This document shows, piece by piece, positions 1 to 5,048 of a DNA stretch of 5,048 nt (its first letter is position 1; each line of letters starts with the position of its first letter). Origin of the DNA: Alphaproteobacteria bacterium (GTDB lineage: Bacteria; Pseudomonadota; Alphaproteobacteria; Thalassobaculales; Thalassobaculaceae); the NCBI GenBank assembly GCA_028822575.1, contig JAPKDN010000282.1, positions 1-5,048 of the forward strand. Reading direction: 5' to 3'. A program made the translations under genes and the position numbers. The notes under the pieces were generated by a model. That model saw only the letters and a program-made list of their open reading frames with translations. It did no database searches and was not told the DNA's origin.

Positions 1-9
1 TCAATAGGT

Positions 10-47
10 TATAATTGATTTTTGACTAATTTAAATATAACTATAAA
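10..47 (+). promoter_or_regulatory. Possible promoter elements upstream of the transglycosylase operon
   Basis: A perfect TATAAT lies at 10-15, but its -35 box would fall outside the window. A second candidate is TTGACT at 22-27 with TAAAGT at 44-49 (16-base spacer) or TATAAA at 42-47 (14-base spacer). Sequence this AT-rich produces such matches by chance, and either promoter would leave a leader of more than 200 bases before the transglycosylase gene, so this is only a candidate. Confidence 0.2.
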
Positions 48-88
48 GTGAATGATTTCACACTAAGTTCGACACGTTAGCCCTTGGA

Positions 89-101
89 ATTTAAGTTAAA
101 T
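89..101. repeat. Short AT-rich inverted repeat (possible operator)
   Basis: ATTTAA and TTAAAT form a perfect 6-base inverted repeat around a single G. A second palindrome, TTGATCAA, follows at 108-115. Both lie between the promoter-like elements and the first ORF, where an operator could sit. Both are short and simple enough to be chance in AT-rich DNA. Confidence 0.2.
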
Positions 102-178
102 AACTATTTGATCAATTTTTTTGCAAGTAGGCAAGGCTCCTTTCGGAAAACTGGTTTAAGTTGATTTATTGGCTGAAA

Positions 179-292
179 ATGCTTGTGGCGGCGCCCATCT
201 TGGATTTAGCTGGCGCTACCAATCGGGTCCTCGCGGACGGATTGAAGATCCTGTTTACCCCAGGAGGCGATTTACATTTTCCGTCCGATTAA
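179..292 (+). CDS. Possible 37-residue leader ORF, function unknown
   Basis: An ATG at 179 opens a 37-codon frame ending in TAA at 290-292. The product begins MLVAAPILDLAG and ends GGDLHFPSD. I recognise no family. In its favour, the frame starts where base composition jumps from AT-rich to about 65% G+C. Its G+C by codon position (about 62, 43 and 59%) also has the coding-like dip at position 2. Its TAA ends 4 bases before the TTG at 297, so termination could feed reinitiation on the transglycosylase gene. Against it, there is no good Shine-Dalgarno sequence before 179, the length is within chance, and its 3' part covers the AGGAGG that probably serves the next gene. It could simply be untranslated leader. 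Confidence 0.25.
   Translation: MLVAAPILDLAGATNRVLADGLKILFTPGGDLHFPSD
262..267 (+). promoter_or_regulatory. Strong Shine-Dalgarno AGGAGG bearing on the transglycosylase start
   Basis: A consensus AGGAGG lies 8 bases before an ATT codon at 276-278, in frame with the transglycosylase. The first conventional start codon in that frame, TTG at 297, is 29 bases from the AGGAGG, too far for direct use. The frame has a TGA at 243-245 and no ATG, GTG or TTG between it and 297. The site therefore argues for initiation at the rare AUU codon, or for an ATG in the real sequence at 276. Confidence 0.55.
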
Positions 293-296
293 CTTT

Positions 297-2117
297 TTGC
301 TGTGTGTGATCCTAGCTGGTGTTTCCTTCGTCGTTTGGGCCACTGCTTGGGCAGCCGCGCCCGTCGCGCGCCATTCGGCTGGGGAATTCGTGATCTTGGA
401 TCCGTGGAAGCTTGATAGCGATATATCAATTCCAAAATTGTTAACGCCATCGGATCTGGTGAAATATCAGCGGATCTTCAAGCTCCAGAAATCGGGGAAA
501 TGGGCTGAATCAGCCAAGATTATCGAAACGTTGGAAGATCAAATCCTTTTGGGCCACGCGCAGGCTCAAAAGTATCTGCATCCGACCAAGTATCGTTCGC
601 GATACCCCGAATTGTTGCTCTGGTTGCAAGAAAAAAACGATCACCCCCAGGCTTTTCGACTTTATAAATTAGCGATCAAACGGAAAATAATGGGTTGGAA
701 ATCTCCGCCTAGACCCCGCGGGAGAATGCTTGTTGGAAACGGACCCACGCCTGCGGGGCTTGGTCCCAGTAAATATAAATCGCCTCGGAAACGCTCGCCC
801 GAGACGAAGCGCGCGGTGTCAGCTCTGAAAGGTCAAATTCGCCGCCTTATCGGCAAGGGTTGGCCGACTGGCGCCTATCGGAAACTCAAGACGGCAGACG
901 CGCGACAGCTGCTGGACTTGGTGGAAGTCGCCGTTGCGCGCGCGGAGATCGCACACGGATACTTCGTGTTCGGGAAAGATACTCTCGCCCTTGAACTGGC
1001 GGAGAACAGCATGGCAGAATCGCCGGCTGCGATACCGGTCGCGGCTTGGACCGGAGGCCTCGCCGCGTGGCGTTTGGGGCTTATCGATCGCGCGGGAGGC
1101 CATTTCGAGGTTCTGGCGGCCTGGTTGGAAGCTGGTCCGGCGGCGCGGGCCGCTGGCGCCTTTTGGGCCTCACGCGCCCATCTCGCGGCGCGGCGGCCAA
1201 GTGAAGCGACCAAATGGCTTGCCCAGGCGGCGACGGTCCCTGGCACTTTCTATGGACTACTGGCCAGGCGGGCGCTTGGGGTCGATATGCCCTTGGACTG
1301 GAGTTTGCCTCGTTTGAATAAAATAAATATCGATGAACTCCTTACCATTCCAGGAATGCGACGCGGATTCGCTTTGTTACAGCTTGGCATGAAGTCGCAA
1401 GCGGCCTGGGAATTTCGCCGCCAATTCTTAACCCTGCCCGACCAATTGCGCCCGATGGTCATGACCATCGCGGCCAATTATGGCCTGCCGGGCCTATCGA
1501 TGCGGGCTGCGGGTGTACTCAAGGTTGAGGGCCATCGAAGTTATTATGGTGCGTTGTTCCCGGTCCCGGACTGGGCTTTGCCAGACGATTTGAAAATCGA
1601 TCCGTCGTTACTTTACGCGATCGCGCGCCAAGAGAGCCATTTCGATCCAGACGCCAAAAGCCGCAGAGGCGCGCGCGGCCTCATGCAGCTAATGCCGCGA
1701 ACTGCCGCCTTCGTGGGCGAGGACCGGTCTCTGCGCAGCCGGGCTGGACGCAAGGCTTTGTTCGATCCGGCGGTCAATATCGCGCTTGGTGGCCGGTATG
1801 TCCGTCATTTGATGGAGGACAAGGGGGTGAGAACGGATCTTTTCAAAATGCTCGCGGCGTATAACGCTGGTCCAGGAACCCTTCGAAAATGGGAACGCGA
1901 AGTGAATTACAAGGACGATCCACTGTTTTTTATCGAGGCTATCCCCTCCCGTGAGACCCGTAACTTCATCGAGGATGTACTGAGGAACCTATGGATGTAC
2001 AGATTGCAGCGCGGAGAGCCGGTGCCGAGCCTGGACCGGGCGGCTTCGGGGTCTTGGCCGCGCTATGAATCGGTGGATGGTCAAATCTCGCGGGGGTACA
2101 GCGATGCCCGGAATTGA
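297..2117 (+). CDS. Periplasmic soluble lytic murein transglycosylase (Slt70-type)
   Basis: Exported enzyme that cleaves the MurNAc-GlcNAc bond of peptidoglycan, leaving 1,6-anhydro-MurNAc ends. Numbering is from TTG 297 (606 residues, close to the usual length of about 600-700). A hydrophobic signal segment covers residues 1-21 with a likely cleavage site near AWAAA. Residues about 50-430 are helical, alanine-rich and repeat-like, as in the Slt superhelix. They are interrupted at about 131-185 by a basic, proline-rich stretch. The family-1 catalytic domain begins near 435, with catalytic Glu446 in ARQESHF, GLMQLMP at 461-467 and AAYNAGPG at 520-527. The 3' end overlaps moaB by 14 bases. The start is uncertain: AUU at 276 would add seven residues (reading MFRPINF if initiated as Met), giving a signal peptide with its expected arginine and fitting the AGGAGG at 262-267. 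The TTG start is kept here as the first conventional codon. Confidence 0.95.
   Translation: MLCVILAGVSFVVWATAWAAAPVARHSAGEFVILDPWKLDSDISIPKLLTPSDLVKYQRIFKLQKSGKWAESAKIIETLEDQILLGHAQAQKYLHPTKYRSRYPELLLWLQEKNDHPQAFRLYKLAIKRKIMGWKSPPRPRGRMLVGNGPTPAGLGPSKYKSPRKRSPETKRAVSALKGQIRRLIGKGWPTGAYRKLKTADARQLLDLVEVAVARAEIAHGYFVFGKDTLALELAENSMAESPAAIPVAAWTGGLAAWRLGLIDRAGGHFEVLAAWLEAGPAARAAGAFWASRAHLAARRPSEATKWLAQAATVPGTFYGLLARRALGVDMPLDWSLPRLNKINIDELLTIPGMRRGFALLQLGMKSQAAWEFRRQFLTLPDQLRPMVMTIAANYGLPGLSMRAAGVLKVEGHRSYYGALFPVPDWALPDDLKIDPSLLYAIARQESHFDPDAKSRRGARGLMQLMPRTAAFVGEDRSLRSRAGRKALFDPAVNIALGGRYVRHLMEDKGVRTDLFKMLAAYNAGPGTLRKWEREVNYKDDPLFFIEAIPSRETRNFIEDVLRNLWMYRLQRGEPVPSLDRAASGSWPRYESVDGQISRGYSDARN
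2092..2096 (+). promoter_or_regulatory. Shine-Dalgarno site setting the moaB start
   Basis: GGGGG lies inside the end of the transglycosylase gene, 7 bases before the ATG at 2104. It supports that ATG over an in-frame ATG at 2065, which would add 13 residues with no family resemblance and deepen the overlap to 53 bases. Confidence 0.5.
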
Positions 2118-2655
2118 TGAAACAAAAGAGTTTGTCGCTGTAAATATAGCGGTTCTGACCGTGTCGGATACCAGAACCCCTGCGGATGATCGATCTGGCG
2201 ATACCTTGGTTAGTCGTTTGGAGGGTGGCGGTCATGTCTTGGCGGCACGGACGATCGTCAAAGATGAGGTGGTGGAGATTGCTGGGCAATTGCGTCGCTG
2301 GGTCGCGGACCCCGGCATTGATGTGGTGATTTCAACCGGTGGGACCGGCGTGACGGGCCGTGACGTAACACCGGAAGCGTTCAAAACGGTTTTCGAGAAA
2401 GAGATAGAAGGCTTTGGCGAGCTGTTTCGATGGATGAGTTTCCAGAAGATTGGCACATCGACCATCCAGTCCCGCGCTATCGCCGGCGTTGCCGGGGGTA
2501 CCTATCTTTTCGCGTTGCCTGGTTCCACGGGCGCCTGCAAGGACGCGTGGGATGATATTCTGCGTAATCAGCTCGATATACGATTCGGTCCGTGCAATTT
2601 TGTGGAGATCATGCCGCGCTTGCGCGAGCATGAGTTGTTTGGTCGGGCATCCTGA
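2104..2655 (+). CDS. moaB: Molybdenum cofactor biosynthesis protein MoaB
   Basis: A cytoplasmic protein of the MoaB/MogA family, which binds molybdopterin and, in organisms where it replaces MogA, adenylylates it before molybdate insertion. The product is 183 residues (E. coli MoaB is about 170). Visible motifs are the first strand and turn VLTVSDTR (17-24), the nucleotide/pterin-binding loop STGGTGVTGRDVTPEA (77-92), the segment FRWMSFQKIGTSTIQSRA (108-125), and ALPGSTGACKDAWD (137-150). All the expected family blocks are present and intact. The start overlaps the 3' end of the transglycosylase gene by 14 bases, which implies co-transcription and probably translational coupling. Whether it acts as the adenylyltransferase here depends on whether the genome also has mogA, which the window cannot show. 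The family call is secure. Confidence 0.96.
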   Translation: MPGIDETKEFVAVNIAVLTVSDTRTPADDRSGDTLVSRLEGGGHVLAARTIVKDEVVEIAGQLRRWVADPGIDVVISTGGTGVTGRDVTPEAFKTVFEKEIEGFGELFRWMSFQKIGTSTIQSRAIAGVAGGTYLFALPGSTGACKDAWDDILRNQLDIRFGPCNFVEIMPRLREHELFGRAS

Positions 2656-2671
2656 GCAGCGCCAGACTTAA

Positions 2672-3259
2672 TCATCTCCGTTCACCAACGAGATCGCTTA
2701 CTTCGTCGACATCCCGAAGCGTTTCCAACAAAGCCATCTTGGTCCCGATCGGGAAACCGGCGATGGTGTCGGCCATGGCATGCTCGCTCGACCAGCGTAT
2801 CGAGCCGAACACAGGCGGGGATCTACGTCGTCGCATGCCGATAAGCCAATAACCACCATCGGCCGACGGGCCTAGAACCACGTCGGCCTGCCCCAGGGCG
2901 CGAAACGCAGACTGTATGTGTCGCGGTTGGATATCTGGAATGTCGCTGCCAACCAAGACCACGGGTCCTGGGCCAAGCGCGGACATCGCCCGATGCATCC
3001 GGGTGCCGAGGTCGCCCTCCACCTGCAAGCATATGTTCCAACCCTTGGGCCAGATACGCGCGCTGCGCGCGGTGTGTGGGGTGATGAACAGATGACGCCG
3101 CAACATCGGAGTGCTTTCCAGGCGACGAAGAAGACTCGAGAGTTGGCGCCGGTACCAAAATGTCGCCGCGACCACGCCGAGGCCTTTGGAAAGTCGCCGT
3201 TTAACCCGGCCAATCCGGGGTTCTCGCGCAAAAACGATCAAGTGGTTCTGTCGACTCAT
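2672..3259 (-). CDS. DUF2064 / TIGR04282 family GT-A-fold transferase
   Basis: Predicted cytoplasmic transferase of 195 residues, in the family named rSAM/selenodomain-associated transferase 1, often labelled a glycosyltransferase and distantly like MobA-type nucleotidyltransferases. Family blocks appear in order: FAREPRIGRVKRRL (10-23, the nucleotide-binding loop), EGDLGTRM (81-88), VGSDIPD (103-109, with the metal-binding type Asp), LGPSADGGYWLIG (129-141), IRWSSE (154-159) and DVDEVSDL (183-190). The chosen ATG at 3259 sits 6 residues before the first core strand. A longer frame from 3325 would add 22 residues that overlap the upstream gene and match nothing. The gene is second in a two-gene operon, 5 bases after the upstream stop, with GGA at 3270-3268 as a weak ribosome site. 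The real donor and acceptor are unknown. Confidence 0.93.
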   Translation of the reverse strand: MSRQNHLIVFAREPRIGRVKRRLSKGLGVVAATFWYRRQLSSLLRRLESTPMLRRHLFITPHTARSARIWPKGWNICLQVEGDLGTRMHRAMSALGPGPVVLVGSDIPDIQPRHIQSAFRALGQADVVLGPSADGGYWLIGMRRRRSPPVFGSIRWSSEHAMADTIAGFPIGTKMALLETLRDVDEVSDLVGERR

Positions 3260-3264
3260 CCGGT

Positions 3265-4044
3265 CTATCCGTAAAGCTTCACGATCCAACGCGGCGGAAC
3301 ACGCAGGAAATAGAGTGTAAGACACGCGAAATTCTGGGCCATCCGCGCCAGGTATCCGAAACGCCGGTAGCGCGCCGCCGAGGTTACCGCCTGGACGTCG
3401 AAAAGTGCCATTCGGGCCATGCCAACCCGTCGCACCATCTCCACATCTTCCATCAAGGGTAAGGGTTTGTAGCCGCCGAGACGGGAGTAAAAACGCCGAT
3501 GGATGAGCAGGCCTTGATCGCCATAGGGGAGCCCAAACCAGTTGTTGCGAAGCCGAACCAGGCGTTCGAGCCGGCGAGCCGCCAGCGAGTCATCGTCAAG
3601 AGCGAAGGAAAAGACCGCCGCGCGGTCCCGGTTGCGCTCATTCGAGACAAAAACCATCACGGTGGCGTCCCAACCACGCTCCAGCACCGTGTCGGCGTGC
3701 AGGAACATGATCCATTCTCCCTTAGTGGCCTTGGCGCCGGCGATCAATTGCGGGCCTCGGCCTCGGTCGGCGGTGATCACGCGGGCGCCGTATTGTTCGG
3801 CGATTGCGGCGGTTTGGTCGGCTGACCCACAATCCGAAATCACGATGTCCAGATCGATCCCGCGACTTTCCGCCATGCCCAATGCCCCAAGGGTCGCTGG
3901 GAGATGCTCGGCGGCGTTTAGCGTTGGGATAACAATTGACAGGTTGAGCCTCCGGGCGCGTTGGCGACCATTGATATGAGCCTTGTCTAGAAGGCCGCTT
4001 GGGCGATCACCAGACGTGGGCATGGGGGATTGGCGCTGTTTCAT
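3265..4044 (-). CDS. TIGR04283 family glycosyltransferase (GT2, rSAM/selenodomain-associated transferase 2)
   Basis: Predicted family-2 glycosyltransferase of 259 residues. The core begins with SIVIPTLNAAEHLP (36-49), followed by ISDCGSADQT (69-78), GRGPQL (95-100), and FLHADT (114-119), where HAD stands at the metal-binding DxD position. Then come GLPYGDQG (171-178) and LMEDVEM (197-203), which carries the likely catalytic acidic pair. The C-terminal part has TSAARYRRFG (221-230) and a short hydrophobic run, FACLTLYFL (239-247), that may touch the membrane; no full transmembrane helix is evident. The N-terminal 34 residues are basic and polar, and look like an extension relative to the core. 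The start at 4044 is supported by GGAAGG 7 bases upstream; the alternative ATG at 4023 has none. It leads an operon with the DUF2064 gene. The substrate is unknown. Confidence 0.95.
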   Translation of the reverse strand: MKQRQSPMPTSGDRPSGLLDKAHINGRQRARRLNLSIVIPTLNAAEHLPATLGALGMAESRGIDLDIVISDCGSADQTAAIAEQYGARVITADRGRGPQLIAGAKATKGEWIMFLHADTVLERGWDATVMVFVSNERNRDRAAVFSFALDDDSLAARRLERLVRLRNNWFGLPYGDQGLLIHRRFYSRLGGYKPLPLMEDVEMVRRVGMARMALFDVQAVTSAARYRRFGYLARMAQNFACLTLYFLRVPPRWIVKLYG

Positions 4045-4051
4045 TTTCGCG

Positions 4052-4057
4052 CCTTCC
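4052..4057 (-). promoter_or_regulatory. Shine-Dalgarno site of the TIGR04283 glycosyltransferase
   Basis: On the minus strand GGAAGG lies 7 bases before the ATG at 4044. It decides that start over the internal ATG at 4023, and it lies in the short gap between the two divergent genes. Confidence 0.6.
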
Positions 4058-4074
4058 CGGGTCGGGCCCGAATC

Positions 4075-5048
4075 ATGTTAAACAGGAAAACCGTTGTTAC
4101 TTGGGCCGACATGGATGTCTGGATGACCACGCCCGTTAACCTTTCCCGCTTGTGCGTCGAACTCAAGAGCCGACCGCTGTTCTGGGGTATCCGTGAGGAC
4201 GACTTGGAACGGCTACCCGACAAAGGCTTGGCGCATGATCATGTTCGGATCAAGGATCTTCGTGTCCATGGGCGGCGGCCGCTGGTAAGATTACCGCGAT
4301 TGAGCCAATTCGGCCTCGACCCGGAGAGTAATCTCGCCTACCAGGCCACTTGTTTCGAGCGGGCGAGCGTTAGTGGTCGCGTGCCTTTCCTCATAGACCG
4401 TATCGAGCCTGGCGGCGCCTTGCCGATGGGCGCGCTTATTGTTGCCGAGGTTGAAGGGCGCCCCGTGCGCCTGCCTCGCGATCTCCGGGGCATGGCGGAA
4501 TGTTTTGCGCGGGTTCATTTGCTGGCCGTTCCCAGCACCGACGGCCGACACCCATTGGCGAGCCATCAGGACCCGGTATTGGGCGTCATGGATTTTATCG
4601 AGGCCCAAGCCCCGTTTATCGAGGTGTCCGCGCGCGATCCTGAGGCTATACGGCTTTTAGCTGAGGAGCTCGATTGGGCCCGTCGGTTCGCAGCTGAACA
4701 CGTGGGCTCTCACCCTCCAGCGAGGCTTTGTTTAACCGATACCCAGCCCGGTAATTTCATCACCGACACCGATGGCCAAGGTCACTTCATTGATCTTGAA
4801 AAAGCGCTATATGGCTCACCTGCGGTGGATCTTGGTCACGCGACGGTGCTGACCTCAACCTTGTGGGATATTGACGTTCAAGCGGATCTTTCCTTCGACG
4901 ATATCCGTCAGTTTTATGCTGACTATCTGGATTTTCTCCCTCGCCACGCGGCCGACGGGCTGCGCCCCTGGTTATTACCGATGCGTCGGTTGACCTGGCT
5001 TCGGTCAACCACCTGGAGCTGTAAATGGTATGCCGAACAACATCGCGA
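4075..5048 (+). CDS. Aminoglycoside-phosphotransferase-fold kinase, 3' end beyond window
   Basis: The frame is open from the ATG at 4075 to the right edge, giving 324 visible residues and no stop. The second half has the APH/choline-kinase layout: FARVH (144-148), as in the family's LArLH helix, then LTDTQPGN (220-227) matching the catalytic HxDxxxxN loop with Asp222 and Asn227. FIDLEKA (238-244) follows with metal-binding Asp240, then PAVDLGHA (249-256). Such enzymes phosphorylate small hydroxylated molecules with ATP or GTP; the substrate is not predictable here. The usual His of the loop is Leu220. The N-lobe is divergent, and no clear ATP-binding Lys was identified. The start is uncertain: ATG 4111, or ATG 4123 with GGA 7 bases before it, are alternatives. 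The gene is divergent from the two transferase genes, so a shared control region is possible. Resistance to aminoglycosides should not be inferred. Confidence 0.85.
   Translation, partial: MLNRKTVVTWADMDVWMTTPVNLSRLCVELKSRPLFWGIREDDLERLPDKGLAHDHVRIKDLRVHGRRPLVRLPRLSQFGLDPESNLAYQATCFERASVSGRVPFLIDRIEPGGALPMGALIVAEVEGRPVRLPRDLRGMAECFARVHLLAVPSTDGRHPLASHQDPVLGVMDFIEAQAPFIEVSARDPEAIRLLAEELDWARRFAAEHVGSHPPARLCLTDTQPGNFITDTDGQGHFIDLEKALYGSPAVDLGHATVLTSTLWDIDVQADLSFDDIRQFYADYLDFLPRHAADGLRPWLLPMRRLTWLRSTTWSCKWYAEQHR

Larger units (their letters stand above)
1..178. other. AT-rich intergenic region, no gene seen
   Basis: By hand count this stretch is about 29% G+C (11, 18 and 23 G/C in its first three 60-base blocks), against about 65% in the next 60 bases. 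No reading frame of useful length is open on either strand. It is most simply the upstream regulatory and leader region of the lytic transglycosylase operon, possibly shared with a gene to the left of the window. I see no rho-independent terminator, tRNA or riboswitch-like fold in it. Confidence 0.7.

Noticed and set aside
819..1317. Several overlapping 94-127 residue ORFs on both strands inside the transglycosylase gene
   Set aside because: They are Arg/Ala/Ser-rich shadows of a well-supported GC-rich gene with no recognisable motifs.
2065..2103. Upstream ATG at 2065 for moaB
   Set aside because: It has no better ribosome site and gives a 13-residue extension outside the family; GGGGG at 2092-2096 serves ATG 2104.
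2711..2729. Small inverted repeat CTTCG/CGAAG near the end of the DUF2064 gene
   Set aside because: A 5-base stem inside coding sequence with no T run does not make a terminator.
3260..3325. Longer start for the DUF2064 transferase at 3325
   Set aside because: It adds 22 residues that overlap the end of the upstream gene and precede the family core without matching it; ATG 3259 fits the operon spacing.
2918..3979. Plus-strand ORFs of 69-145 residues opposite the two transferase genes
   Set aside because: The minus-strand frames carry complete family motifs; the plus-strand products are shadow frames without ribosome sites or motifs.
4056..4070. GC-rich palindromic stretch (CGGGCCCG and nearby CCCGGG) between the divergent genes
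   Set aside because: The palindromes are 6-8 bases long in GC-rich DNA, with no T run; too short to call an operator or terminator.
4041..4223. 60-residue minus-strand ORF whose stop overlaps the glycosyltransferase start as ATGA
   Set aside because: It is antisense to the 5' part of the kinase frame, has a Ser/Arg-rich composition typical of a shadow frame and resembles no family. The ATGA overlap alone is not enough.

Overview
The window looks like an ordinary chromosomal stretch of an alphaproteobacterium, probably near the Rhodospirillales. This is inferred from the GC-rich coding sequence and from the architecture of the Slt70-type lytic transglycosylase, whose N-terminal half has the look of alphaproteobacterial members; no sequence search was possible. 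Five protein genes are clear, one of them cut by the right edge. A sixth, 37-codon ORF is doubtful. I see no tRNA, rRNA, CRISPR array, insertion sequence or phage gene.

Layout. Positions 1-178 are AT-rich (about 29% G+C by hand count) and carry no gene; weak promoter-like elements and a short AT palindrome lie there. Composition changes sharply near 180, where a possible 37-codon leader ORF (179-292) begins. It runs into the start region of a periplasmic soluble lytic transglycosylase (297-2117, +). The transglycosylase overlaps by 14 bases with moaB (2104-2655, +), a molybdenum-cofactor gene, so the two form a translationally coupled pair. moaB converges on a two-gene minus-strand operon, with only 16 bases between the stop codons. 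The promoter-proximal gene of that operon (4044-3265) is a family-2 glycosyltransferase of the TIGR04283 type. The distal gene (3259-2672) is a DUF2064/TIGR04282 transferase; 5 bases separate the two. Divergent from them is an aminoglycoside-phosphotransferase-fold kinase (about 4075 to beyond 5048, +), truncated by the window edge.

Functionally there are two themes. One is cell-wall turnover plus molybdopterin adenylylation, joined by gene overlap rather than by obvious biochemistry. The other is a small module of two GT-A-fold transferases with a divergent small-molecule kinase. TIGR04283 and TIGR04282 proteins are known as a recurrent neighbouring pair, named for association with radical SAM/selenodomain proteins. 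Their natural substrate, and the kinase's, cannot be read from this sequence. The points most worth a second look are the start of the transglycosylase gene (a strong Shine-Dalgarno sequence placed for an AUU codon), the small upstream ORF, and the transferase pair plus divergent kinase. I do not see convincing evidence of a wholly new system.
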